From: UBA5177 sp002413265
Lineage (GTDB): Bacteria; Chloroflexota; UBA5177
Reading direction: 5' to 3'
DNA length: 19,957 nt
Assembly: GCA_036752825.1 (NCBI GenBank)
Contig: DAIORV010000030.1
Span: 1 to 19,957, forward strand
Below are positions 7,575 through 15,528 of this stretch, piece by piece (position 1 is the first letter of the stretch; each line of letters begins with the position of its first letter). Both the position numbers and the translations under genes were made by a program. The notes under the pieces were generated by a model that made no database searches, was not told where the DNA came from, and saw only the letters and a program-made list of their open reading frames with translations.

Positions 7575-9962
7575 TTGTCATTCTTTGAGGAGAGGGCCTA
7601 CCCTGAGAGGGTGAATACAGGGCGACCACTGGATGAAGCGCCGGTTGAGCCGGCGTTTTCTCGTTTATTCGGCTTTCATCTGGATCGTTTCCAGGAGGAG
7701 GCGATAGCTCACCTCCGAGCCGGACGCTCCGTGATGGTTGCCGCCCCCACCAGCTCTGGAAAGACGCTTGTCGCCGAGTACGCTCTCTGGCGGGCGATGG
7801 AGCTGGGCTCGCGAGCCATCTACACGACGCCCATCAAGTCTCTCTCGAATCAGAAGCGGCGGGACCTGGAAGCGATCTTTCCCGGACAAGTCGGCCTTCT
7901 CACCGGTGACCGAAGTGAAAAGCCCGACGCCCCAATCGTCGTGATGACCACCGAGGTACTGCGCAACATGCTCGTGGAAGGGAGCGGAGACTTACGTCAG
8001 ATCACGTGTGTGATCTTTGACGAGGTGCACTATCTGGCCGATCGCGACCGGGGAACTGTTTGGGAAGAGTCGATCATCACCTGTCCCAAACACGTGCAGC
8101 TGGTGTGCCTCTCGGCGACCATAGCCAATGCCAACGAGATCACTGCCTGGATCGCTCAGACTCACAGCGAGATCGCGCTCGTTCGGCACGACGTGAGGCC
8201 AGTGCCGCTCGAGCATTACCTCTTTCGCGGCCAGCGCCTCGAGCTCATAAGCGACGTCAACGGCCGCCGGCAACGAACCTTCCCCGGAGACACGAAGTCG
8301 GACCCGCCGCACCCGGCCAATGTGCTGCGCTCGATGGCGCAGGCCGAGCTGCTCCCCGCTATCTGGTTTGCGTTCTCCAGGCAGGGGGCGGAGACCGCGG
8401 CCCAGGCCTGCCTCAAGGCAGCCCCGAGACTCAGTGACGGCCACGCCAGGCGAATCGACGCCGCGATCTCGTTCGCTCTGGATGGCTTGCCGGAAGAGGA
8501 CCGAGGCCTTCCCCAGCTCTCACACTTGCTCTCGCTGCTGCGACGTGGCGTGGCCTTCCACCATGCCGGACTTCTGCCTCCCTTGAAGGAGCTGGTTGAA
8601 CGCCTCTTTAATCTCGGCCTGCTTTCCGTGGTGTGCTCGACGGACACACTTGCCGTAGGCATCAATATGCCTGCGCGGAGCGTCGTAATCAGCAATCTGG
8701 CCCGGCCGTTTGGTGGATTGCTCTCTCCCAACGATTTCAGTCAGCTCACCGGTCGAGCCGGGCGCCGCGGCATCGACGAGCGGGGTGCAGTGGTGCTCTT
8801 GCCGGGCAAGTCGTACTCATTCGAGAGCGCATATGCGGTTGTGACGGGGCCGCTCCAGCCTGTGCTGTCGGCATTCCGATTGAGGTACAGTACTTTGCTT
8901 TCTTCTCTCGAAGGGCCGCCGGAGCGACTCGAGTACCTGGTGAGGTCGAGCTTGCGGCAGTTCCAGATGAAGGCGAGCGCGCGGAGGGCCGAGGTGGACC
9001 TGGCGGCTCTCGAGAAGCAGCTGGCCTACGTCGGACATGAAGATGAGCCGGCTGATCTGGAGGAGTACTTCACCCTACAGATGGAGCTTTCCCTGGCTGA
9101 GAAGGAACAAAAGCGCGCGAAAAACGCTCGCAGCAAGAGCCCTCGCAATAGGCAGACGGTTACCCGCCATGAGCGGGCGCGCAGCGAGCGGGAACGTCTC
9201 ATGCGGGGCTTGCGCGCGCACCCGGCGCACGCGACAGCCATTGTTCTCGAACGCACGCATCCGGAACGGGTTGAGATTCTGCGCCAGCTTCAGCGGCTCC
9301 GACAAACGATCGAGCGTGCTGAAACCGAGTGCGACGAGGCGGCGGAAGAGACGGCTCGGGCAGTTCGCTCGGTGCTGACTCGGTTCGGTTACGTGACGAA
9401 GCAGGGCTTATCTCAGAAGGCGCGTGGCCTGCAGGAGATCGTGGCACCTTGCGGGATCGTGCTTTGTGAGCTACACGCGGACCGAGCGTTTGACCGATTG
9501 GATGCCGCGGAGCTTGCGGAAGCCATGTCCTGGTTTGCATCCGACTCCAACCGGCGTCGGGATAATTTCTTCCGTTTGCCACGAGACATGCAAAGGCTTC
9601 GGCGCAACGCGGCCGCAACGTTTTCTCAGATCGCGCGAGCCGAGGAGGCGGCCGGCATCGAGCTGACTCAAGGACCGAGCGCCTGGTTTTATGGAGCGGC
9701 TCTGGCCTGGTGTAGAGGAGCCTCCGTCGGAGACATCACGGAGGAAATCGACCTCGGCGAGGGCGACATAGTGAGTCTGCTCAACAAGACGGTAGATCTG
9801 GTGGATCAGTTCGAGGGCATGCTGCTGCGCCTCGGGGACAAGGATCTGGTCGAGCGCTGCCGCGAGGCTCGCAGTCAGATCGTGCGGGGGCTCGTGGCGC
9901 TCGTTCGGAGCGGGAGTAACGAGCAGCTACTCGCGCCGGAAGCGGCCGCCCTGGCGATGTAG
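7575..9962 (+). CDS. Ski2/Mtr4-like RNA helicase, HelY-like
   Basis: This 795-residue superfamily 2 helicase, thought to act on RNA, is of the Ski2/Mtr4 class known in bacteria as HelY. Motifs in order are the Walker A region APTSSGKT (about 57-64), TPIKSLSNQK, motif II DEVH (149-152), motif III LSAT, motif V TDTLAVGINMPARS and motif VI QLTGRAGRRG. A lysine/arginine-rich coiled segment follows at about 490-580. The C-terminal third carries the DSHCT-type helical region (about 610-770, WFASDSNRRRDNFF and later segments). Bacterial members are proposed to act in RNA decay or ribosome processing, but this is poorly tested. The start could be TTG 7575 or GTG 7611; both are in frame and precede the conserved core. 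The gene is divergent from the deaminase gene. Confidence 0.92.
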   Translation: MSFFEERAYPERVNTGRPLDEAPVEPAFSRLFGFHLDRFQEEAIAHLRAGRSVMVAAPTSSGKTLVAEYALWRAMELGSRAIYTTPIKSLSNQKRRDLEAIFPGQVGLLTGDRSEKPDAPIVVMTTEVLRNMLVEGSGDLRQITCVIFDEVHYLADRDRGTVWEESIITCPKHVQLVCLSATIANANEITAWIAQTHSEIALVRHDVRPVPLEHYLFRGQRLELISDVNGRRQRTFPGDTKSDPPHPANVLRSMAQAELLPAIWFAFSRQGAETAAQACLKAAPRLSDGHARRIDAAISFALDGLPEEDRGLPQLSHLLSLLRRGVAFHHAGLLPPLKELVERLFNLGLLSVVCSTDTLAVGINMPARSVVISNLARPFGGLLSPNDFSQLTGRAGRRGIDERGAVVLLPGKSYSFESAYAVVTGPLQPVLSAFRLRYSTLLSSLEGPPERLEYLVRSSLRQFQMKASARRAEVDLAALEKQLAYVGHEDEPADLEEYFTLQMELSLAEKEQKRAKNARSKSPRNRQTVTRHERARSERERLMRGLRAHPAHATAIVLERTHPERVEILRQLQRLRQTIERAETECDEAAEETARAVRSVLTRFGYVTKQGLSQKARGLQEIVAPCGIVLCELHADRAFDRLDAAELAEAMSWFASDSNRRRDNFFRLPRDMQRLRRNAAATFSQIARAEEAAGIELTQGPSAWFYGAALAWCRGASVGDITEEIDLGEGDIVSLLNKTVDLVDQFEGMLLRLGDKDLVERCREARSQIVRGLVALVRSGSNEQLLAPEAAALAM

Positions 9963-10071
9963 CTGATCCCGGCTCAAGAACCTGTCTGGAAACCACACAA
10001 AAGTATCGATATGGAACAGCAACACTCGACTGGCGGGTTATTCTGCCGGCAGCACGAGCGATGGCAAGCCT

Positions 10072-10086
10072 GGCGAGAGCCTCGCC
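10072..10086. terminator. hairpin at the convergent 3' ends of helicase and protease genes
   Basis: GGCGAG-AGC-CTCGCC, a perfect 6-bp stem with a 3-base loop. On the forward strand it is followed by GCTTTACTT. It lies three bases past the protease stop on the reverse strand and about 110 bases past the helicase stop. It is a plausible intrinsic terminator for forward transcription, although the T-run is interrupted. The rest of 9963-10071 shows no gene. Confidence 0.5.
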
Positions 10087-10089
10087 GCT

Positions 10090-12471
10090 TTACTTATGCA
10101 CGAGAAGCGTGGAGCTGCCGGTCCTGCTCACACTGCCCACGGTCACGCTTGCCTTGAAGACGAAGGTTCCGGCCTTCTTCGGCTTGAAGGAAAAAACCGC
10201 CCAGTAGGTGCCGGGTGGATATGCGGGCTTGGATCCCGTGAACGTTGCGTTTAACGCTTTCTTGCCGGAGCGAGTAGCCACGTATGAATAGACCGGTTTC
10301 GCGTTATCCGGCATCCCGGCAATTCGCCAGTAGATGAACAGATACATCTGGGATCCGGCTTTGGCTCGTGAGACGGCAGGCGCCTTATCCCTATTAAGTG
10401 CTTGGATCCGTACCTCTGAAATGCTGAAGCTCGCAGTGACGGGTACTGATGTCGCCGTGGGTACGGGAGTGCTGGTGGGCGGCGCTGCCACGGTGGGTCG
10501 TGGTGTTGCGGTTGCCTGTAGAGGCGTGCCCAGCGCGGATTCAACGGCGGCCGCCGCGTCGAGTTTTCCTGCTCCGTAGTTGGGACTCCAGGCAGCGGTG
10601 CCGGTGAAGCTGTCGTGCCGAGCGGTTGAACGAAGGATCGAGGTTGCCTCTTGCTGATCGAGAGTTGGGTTGGCCTGCAACATGAGGGCAGCCACCCCGG
10701 TCACGTGCGGCGCCGCCATGCTGGTGCCGGTATCCGCCAGACTCGCCCCATCGGAGGCAATGAGAAGCGGATCCAGGCAGTCGGTGTCATCAGGGGAGGC
10801 GCACACCGGTGCATCTGAGCTCAATGAAGAGAGAATCATGGTTCCAGGCGCAGAAATATCGGGTTTCTGCCTCCCGTCCGCCGTGGGACCCGTAGAGCTA
10901 GATGCGACGATTTGCCCGACTTGAAGCGATCCGGAAGGGCCGCAGTAGTAGAAGTCGCAGTACGTGTGGGTCGCGCCTTTCTCGTCTACCCAGGTCAGCT
11001 GAGTAACGTAGTCTCCCACCGCCAAGATGCTGTTGGAGTCGGCGGGCTCGGCGATGGAGTCCGCGAGGTCCGGACTCCTGAAGAAGGCAGAGATAGTTTC
11101 GTCAATCCAGGCATCATAGCGCCCCGCGTCGGCAATCTTTGCCCCTTGAAGCTCAACGCCGTAGCGACCGGTCAGCGGCTTGCCGGACTTGGTTTGAACG
11201 AGGACATCGACCTCACTCGTGGTGTTGTCCCATTTCCCGGAGAGGAGCGTTACCTGAATATCGTCGTGGCTGGACAGATTGTCAATCTGTCCCCCCGTAG
11301 AAATGGGTCCGTAGCTTTGACCGGAGTCCAGATTGTGGAGGGTAATGCTCACGGTATCGACGCTGTGATAGTAGATGCCCATGGTCAAGGTGCTGTCGCG
11401 TCCCGTAAAGTCGATTCCCACGTTGGCCGTAGCACCCTGGCGAAGCGTACCGTCGGCGTGAAGGCCGGCGTGTCCCGAGTTTCCGGCTGAAGCGACAAAA
11501 ATATGCCCAGGGCCGGCCAGATCATCGGCTGCGAGATCGAGGTCCGATGAGCCGTTGTGAGGGCTCATCATCCCGCCGAAGCTGTTGTTGATTGCGATCG
11601 GCTCGTTGAGCTGGCTGGACTTGTCGAGCAGGTACTGCCAGGCGGCCATGACGTCCGATGTCTTCAGGCTGCTCTTGACCATGATGATGTCGGCTTTCGG
11701 CGCGACTCCGGACTCTCGTCCCCCGGTCGCCGCTCCGTTGCCCGCCGCTATTCCGGTGACGTGCGTGCCATGTCCATCCGTGTCCTTCTCGGGACAGCTA
11801 CCGTCGTTGATCGACGCAGCGTCGCATTCATAGCCAAAATCGAAACCGTTGGGCGCCTGTCCGTCGAGCGACTGATCCCAGATGAACTTGATGCGGGTGC
11901 TGCCGTCGGGGTTCTTGAAGTCGGGATTGTGGTAATCGATGCCGCTGTCAACGATGCCGACGAGGACGTGGCTTCCTTTGAGTGGCATGCCGGAGCTATC
12001 AGTGTGGCTCCAGGCCTGGGCCGCGCGTATCTCCGCGATGCTCTGATCCAGAGCCGGATGCAGGCGTTGATCCGCGTCCAGCCGGCTCACACTTGTGGTG
12101 CCGGCCAGGTCGGATACTTTCGAGAGGGGCAGTCGAGTAGCGATGATTTTGCCCCGGATGTCGGCTACGAGCGTGCCGCCGAGCTGCTCGATCGCTCGTG
12201 ATACGTCATGATGCGAGCGGACAATCACGGTGATCTCCGGCCCTGCGAGCTGTTCATTGAAACGCCCCCGACTTCGGTTCAGTAGCCGAGCCATTTGGGC
12301 TTGAAGCAAGGGCGAGACGATTGCGGCTCGGCGCAAGGGGCCGGGAGCCGCCTTGGTGTTGAAACTCTTCGCGGAAGCGGCGCCGGCGAAGGCCGCTCCG
12401 GATCCCAGCAGTGCGATGAGGGAAAGGATTTGCAGGATTCGAAGCAACAGATGCAGGCTTGATGCTTGCAT
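10090..12471 (-). CDS. secreted S8 subtilisin-like serine protease
   Basis: This 793-residue exported protease begins with a signal peptide (LLLRILQILSLIALLGSGAAFAG). An inhibitor-I9-like propeptide at about residues 75-130 (EITVIVRSHHDVSRAIEQLGG) precedes the subtilase domain. The catalytic triad is Asp175 (VDSGID), His234 (DGHGTHV) and Ser584 (GTSMAAPHVTG), with the oxyanion Asn331 in SAGNSG. About 140 residues of beta-rich sequence are inserted between the Asn and Ser motifs. A Thr/Pro-rich linker (about 651-679, with ATATPRPT and TSTPVPTATS) connects to a C-terminal Ig-like domain. The ATG at 12471 was chosen over an upstream in-frame ATG because AGAGGGA lies about eight bases before it and the signal peptide follows directly. 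It probably digests extracellular protein. Confidence 0.95.
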   Translation of the reverse strand: MQASSLHLLLRILQILSLIALLGSGAAFAGAASAKSFNTKAAPGPLRRAAIVSPLLQAQMARLLNRSRGRFNEQLAGPEITVIVRSHHDVSRAIEQLGGTLVADIRGKIIATRLPLSKVSDLAGTTSVSRLDADQRLHPALDQSIAEIRAAQAWSHTDSSGMPLKGSHVLVGIVDSGIDYHNPDFKNPDGSTRIKFIWDQSLDGQAPNGFDFGYECDAASINDGSCPEKDTDGHGTHVTGIAAGNGAATGGRESGVAPKADIIMVKSSLKTSDVMAAWQYLLDKSSQLNEPIAINNSFGGMMSPHNGSSDLDLAADDLAGPGHIFVASAGNSGHAGLHADGTLRQGATANVGIDFTGRDSTLTMGIYYHSVDTVSITLHNLDSGQSYGPISTGGQIDNLSSHDDIQVTLLSGKWDNTTSEVDVLVQTKSGKPLTGRYGVELQGAKIADAGRYDAWIDETISAFFRSPDLADSIAEPADSNSILAVGDYVTQLTWVDEKGATHTYCDFYYCGPSGSLQVGQIVASSSTGPTADGRQKPDISAPGTMILSSLSSDAPVCASPDDTDCLDPLLIASDGASLADTGTSMAAPHVTGVAALMLQANPTLDQQEATSILRSTARHDSFTGTAAWSPNYGAGKLDAAAAVESALGTPLQATATPRPTVAAPPTSTPVPTATSVPVTASFSISEVRIQALNRDKAPAVSRAKAGSQMYLFIYWRIAGMPDNAKPVYSYVATRSGKKALNATFTGSKPAYPPGTYWAVFSFKPKKAGTFVFKASVTVGSVSRTGSSTLLVHK

Positions 12472-12661
12472 GGTATCTTTCCCTCTCGTGCGTCCCGCCG
12501 AGCAAGCGAATCTGGGGAGGTGTTTCGAGGACCTGGGGGTGGTCCCAAGGCCTCTTCTGGTCGTCGTTCGCTGATGGTCAGGATACACCAGTTCGATGGG
12601 CCTGGAAATCAGTAGATCGACGTACGCAGGAATGAGAAGAGGCGTGAACCTGGGTCGTCGG

Positions 12662-12952
12662 CTAGCGTGTTAGGCGGACCGAGCGCGCGACCGGAACGGT
12701 ATCGGCCGTTAGTTCAGGATGTGCAGCCACGACGTTGGCGGATACCAGGTACCAGCGTCCAGAGATCAGCGGAAGCGTGCCTTCATGGCCTGCCCGATAG
12801 ATGATGCGCGGCGTGGCGGCGTTGACGTAGCAGGCATCCGGAACGGTGAACTCGCCGGGCACACACGGGTTGAGGCTCGCTATCTCCTCGGCTGAGAGAC
12901 CCATGTCTTTGAGCCAATCGAGTCCGCGGACGGCGCGGTGAACTCGTGCCAT
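12662..12952 (-). CDS. 96-residue protein of unknown function
   Basis: This small, probably cytosolic protein has no signal peptide or membrane segment. The N-terminal half is helical and charged (RAVRGLDWLKDMGLSAEEIASL). The C-terminal half looks beta-like (ISGRWYLVSANVVAAH). Two cysteines lie 12 residues apart (PCVPG and DACYVN). I recognise no family. Its ATG is 51 bases from the nearer parS-like site, and its stop is 190 bases before the protease start on the same strand, so it could be co-transcribed with the protease or independent. Coding status rests on codon pattern and the orderly reverse-strand layout, with no strong ribosome binding site. Confidence 0.6.
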   Translation of the reverse strand: MARVHRAVRGLDWLKDMGLSAEEIASLNPCVPGEFTVPDACYVNAATPRIIYRAGHEGTLPLISGRWYLVSANVVAAHPELTADTVPVARSVRLTR

Positions 12953-13003
12953 GCCGCTACCCGTCCGTCACGTTTTCAGAGCGCCGAGGTTGGAGCTGAG
13001 CAG

Positions 13004-13019
13004 GGTTTCACGTGAAACA
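13004..13019. other. parS: parS-like ParB-binding site 1
   Basis: The perfect 14-bp palindrome GTTTCACGTGAAAC (13005-13018), with flanks G and A, gives a 15/16 match to the chromosomal parS consensus TGTTTCACGTGAAACA. ParB-CTP clamps load at such sites and spread to form the segregation complex. It is intergenic. No parA or parB lies in the window. Confidence 0.85.
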
Positions 13020-13042
13020 CGCCAAACAGGTCTCGAGCAAAG

Positions 13043-13058
13043 AGTTTCACGTGAAACA
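13043..13058. other. parS: parS-like ParB-binding site 2
   Basis: A second identical 14-bp palindrome GTTTCACGTGAAAC (13044-13057), with flanks A and A, is again 15/16 to the parS consensus. Its centre is 39 bp from site 1. It lies five bases beyond the stop of the cyclic-nucleotide-binding gene. Chance occurrence of two exact 14-bp copies this close is very unlikely. Confidence 0.85.
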
Positions 13059-13062
13059 TGTC

Positions 13063-13494
13063 TCAGGAGCTTTGGACGGAACGAGAGTCCGACTCTCTGA
13101 GCCAGGCGACGAGCGTTTCCAGTATTTGCAGCGCGATTTCGGGGTGTGAACGCAGCTCGGCTCGAAATTGACTCTTGTCGAGGAGCACCGCCGTGGTCGG
13201 TTCAAGTGCGGTTACGGTAGCGGATCGAGGTTTGTCGTCGAGCAGCGCGAGCTCCCCAAAGGTCTCGCCTGGACCCATCTGCCGAAGCTCCTGGTCTCCG
13301 GCAGGACCTGAAATGGTGACCTTGACCGTACCGGACTGTATGCAATAGAGACCGAGCCCGGTCTGTCCTTGAGACACGATTGCCTGGCCTCCGTCATAGC
13401 GCCGGGTCGACGTCCATTTCGAAAGTGACCTCAGGTGCCTGTCAGAGATACCCTCAAACAGCGGCACCCTACGCAATGTCTCTACCGCGTCCAC
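13063..13494 (-). CDS. stand-alone cyclic nucleotide-binding domain protein
   Basis: This 143-residue protein consists of one cNMP-binding domain of the CAP_ED/Crp type. The beta-roll spans about residues 10-115. The phosphate-binding cassette, with the conserved Gly-Glu and Arg, is in FGELALLDDKPRSATV, the pattern expected for cAMP or cGMP binding. There is no helix-turn-helix after the C-helix (EIALQILETLVAWL), so it is not a complete Crp/Fnr transcription factor. It could instead act through protein contacts. The GTG start at 13494 is supported by GGAGGG about seven bases upstream. It is divergent from the PLP-enzyme gene. Confidence 0.88.
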   Translation of the reverse strand: MDAVETLRRVPLFEGISDRHLRSLSKWTSTRRYDGGQAIVSQGQTGLGLYCIQSGTVKVTISGPAGDQELRQMGPGETFGELALLDDKPRSATVTALEPTTAVLLDKSQFRAELRSHPEIALQILETLVAWLRESDSRSVQSS

Positions 13495-13594
13495 AGCAGG
13501 CCCTCCGTCATCGAGGTTGTTCTGCCGTCAATCGTACCAGACATCTGGCCGAAGTGCGGCAGGGCGCGATCACACTCGAAGAGGATTACCACTC

Positions 13595-14833
13595 ATGTTT
13601 GATGTACAGTCGGTTCGCTCTCGCTTTCCTGCACTGCATCGCCGGCACGGAGATCGATCAACGGTGTTTTTCGACAATCCGGCGGGAACACAGGTGCCGC
13701 GAGCGACCATCGAAGGCTTCGCCCGGTACTTCGAGAGCTCGAACGCAAATGTCGGTGGTGAATTCGCTACGAGTCTCGAGACGGATCGGCTGATTACCGC
13801 CGCGCGGGAGGCAATGGCGGCATTTCTCGGCGCGAACTCCGGCGGCGAGATCGCCTTCGGGCCCAACATGACTTCGCTCACCTTTCAAGTCAGTCACGCA
13901 CTCTCACAACTCTTGCAGCCCGGTGACGAGATTGTGACCACCCGCCTGGAGCACGACGCCAACGTGGCGCCGTGGCTTGCCCTCGAGCGCCAGGGCGCCG
14001 TGGTTCGCTGGATTGACGTCAATCCCGACGACATGACCCTGGATATGGAGAGCGCCGAGCGAGTCATTGGTCCGCGGACCCGTCTGGTGGCGGTCGGTCT
14101 GGCGTCGAATGCTTTCGGCACCGTGAACGACGTAAGAGCCGTCGGCAAGCTGGCGCACGCTGCAAACGCGTGGTTTTACGTCGACGCCGTGCACTACGCG
14201 CCTCACGGCTCAATCGACGTGCGGGAGCTCGAGGCCGACCTGCTGGCCTGCTCGCCGTACAAGTTCTTCGGTCCACACCTTGGTGTTCTGTGGGGGCGCC
14301 GCGAAGTACTGGAGGTTCTCCCGGTTGCCCACGTTCGGCCGGCCGGTGACGCGGTGCCGGAAAAGTGGGAGACGGGCACCAAGAGCCATGAAGCGCTTGC
14401 CGGCTTGCTGGGAACCATCGACTATTTGGAATCGCTGGCCGGTGAGGGCGAGACGCGGCGTGAGAAGCTGCAAAACACGATGAGAACAATCGCCGGTTAC
14501 GAGAGGAGCCTCTCCGAGCGCCTGATTTCAGGCGTTAGGTCTATTAAAGGCGTGTCCCTATATGGAATCGCGGAAGAAGCGCAGTTCGAGTCGCGAGTCC
14601 CGACCATATCTTTTGTGATTGAGGGCTCCGACCCTTCGGTTATGGCTCGGAAGCTTGGGGAAGAGGGTATCTTTTCCTGGGCGGGCAGCCACTACGCGGT
14701 TGAGCCGATGCGGTTCATTGGACTCCAGGCCACGCAGCGTGTCGGGCTCGTCCACTACAACACACATGAAGAAATTGACCGTTTTCTGGAAACGGTGGAG
14801 GCTTTGCGGCCGTTCGCGGCCAGGCTCGTTTGA
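13595..14833 (+). CDS. class V aminotransferase, cysteine desulfurase-like (VC1184 type)
   Basis: This 412-residue PLP enzyme has fold type I. It shows FFDNPAGTQ near the N-terminus, His120 stacking on PLP (RLEHDANV), Asp197 and His200 (YVDAVHY), and the PLP Schiff-base lysine Lys223 (SPYKFFGPHLG). It looks closest to the cysteine-desulfurase-like VC1184 subfamily. The region where SufS carries its active-site cysteine (RTGHHCAQP) reads SWAGSHYAVEP here, with no cysteine. Sulfur transfer by the usual persulfide route is therefore unlikely and the real substrate is unknown. The ATG at 13595 has AGAGGA about 11 bases upstream and matches the N-terminus of relatives. No suf or isc genes are nearby. 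Confidence 0.9.
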   Translation: MFDVQSVRSRFPALHRRHGDRSTVFFDNPAGTQVPRATIEGFARYFESSNANVGGEFATSLETDRLITAAREAMAAFLGANSGGEIAFGPNMTSLTFQVSHALSQLLQPGDEIVTTRLEHDANVAPWLALERQGAVVRWIDVNPDDMTLDMESAERVIGPRTRLVAVGLASNAFGTVNDVRAVGKLAHAANAWFYVDAVHYAPHGSIDVRELEADLLACSPYKFFGPHLGVLWGRREVLEVLPVAHVRPAGDAVPEKWETGTKSHEALAGLLGTIDYLESLAGEGETRREKLQNTMRTIAGYERSLSERLISGVRSIKGVSLYGIAEEAQFESRVPTISFVIEGSDPSVMARKLGEEGIFSWAGSHYAVEPMRFIGLQATQRVGLVHYNTHEEIDRFLETVEALRPFAARLV

Positions 14834-14835
14834 GC

Positions 14836-14858
14836 CGAGCTTCGCGAGATCAAGCTCG
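14836..14858. terminator. hairpin between convergent PLP-enzyme and pentapeptide genes
   Basis: CGAGCTT (14836-14842) pairs with AAGCTCG (14852-14858) across a 9-base loop. It begins two bases after the PLP-enzyme stop and fills most of the 40-bp gap to the convergent pentapeptide gene. No T-tract is present, so termination activity is uncertain. Confidence 0.45.
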
Positions 14859-14873
14859 CTTGGTAGAACGCTC

Positions 14874-15521
14874 TTACGGAATGACCGTTATTCCGAGGAG
14901 CTGGGCGACCAGGAGAGCCTGATCGGTATCAATGATGACGCCACGGAGCTCGGCGGGCCCGACCGCGATCTGATTGAGCTTCGAACCTCGAAAGTCCGTC
15001 TTCAGCAGCCGTGTGCCGGAAAGTTGTGCGCCGGTCAGGTCACAATCAAGAAAGACGCAGCCGGAAAGATCCGCGCCCTCAAAATCCGCTTCGGCCAGCA
15101 TGCAGCGCTCGAAGCGGACGCTCTTGAATCTCGCCGAACGGAAGCCTGCGTACTGAGCGGAGCATCCGATCCAGCCGACGTGCTCCCATCTTGCTTCGTT
15201 TGCCGACCATCCGGTGAGACGGCACTCCTCGAAGGCCACGCGTTTCAATAGGGGCCTCTCCCAGCCGGCGTTCGCCAGATTGCAGTGATCTAGAAGGACA
15301 TCCCGCATGTACAGGCCGCTCAGGCGTGTTTCCGAAAGGTTTACACGGCGCAAGCGACTTTCCGCGATCACTGCATCCTTCGCGGCTTGGCCGCCGAAGG
15401 ACAGGTCAGTCAGGGAAACGCCCTCGATACGCGCGTCGTCTTCCAGGGTTTCGTCGGTAGCCGACTGAAGCTCCGCGTCAGCTGGTAGAACCGGAGCTTG
15501 CGGCCACTCGGCATCTTGCAC
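14874..15521 (-). CDS. pentapeptide-repeat protein
   Basis: This 215-residue protein of tandem five-residue repeats is expected to fold as a right-handed quadrilateral beta-helix. Repeats run from about residue 30 to 195, with the centre Leu/Phe and preceding Ala/Cys/Ser pattern clear in segments such as LSETRLSGLYMRDVLL and ADFEGADLSGCVFLDC. Some members mimic DNA and protect gyrase (Qnr/MfpA), but most have no known role, and nothing here favours gyrase protection. The open frame continues upstream into the hydrolase gene. I chose GTG 15521, seven bases after the hydrolase stop, to avoid a long overlap; no strong ribosome binding site confirms it. It is probably co-transcribed with the hydrolase. 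Confidence 0.85.
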   Translation of the reverse strand: MQDAEWPQAPVLPADAELQSATDETLEDDARIEGVSLTDLSFGGQAAKDAVIAESRLRRVNLSETRLSGLYMRDVLLDHCNLANAGWERPLLKRVAFEECRLTGWSANEARWEHVGWIGCSAQYAGFRSARFKSVRFERCMLAEADFEGADLSGCVFLDCDLTGAQLSGTRLLKTDFRGSKLNQIAVGPAELRGVIIDTDQALLVAQLLGITVIP

Positions 15522-15528
15522 CGTGGGT

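Noticed and set aside
7492..7629. N-terminal extension of the deaminase up to 7629
   Set aside because: It would overlap the divergent helicase start and add 46 residues not expected in the family; the open frame is better explained by chance.
10912..11490. 192-codon forward open frame inside the protease gene
   Set aside because: It is antisense to the catalytic region of a clearly real subtilase and reflects high GC codon bias; no ribosome binding site or family features.
14619..15251. 210-codon forward frame across the PLP-enzyme and pentapeptide genes
   Set aside because: It overlaps two well-supported genes in other frames, and its composition is Arg/Ser-rich as expected of a shadow frame.
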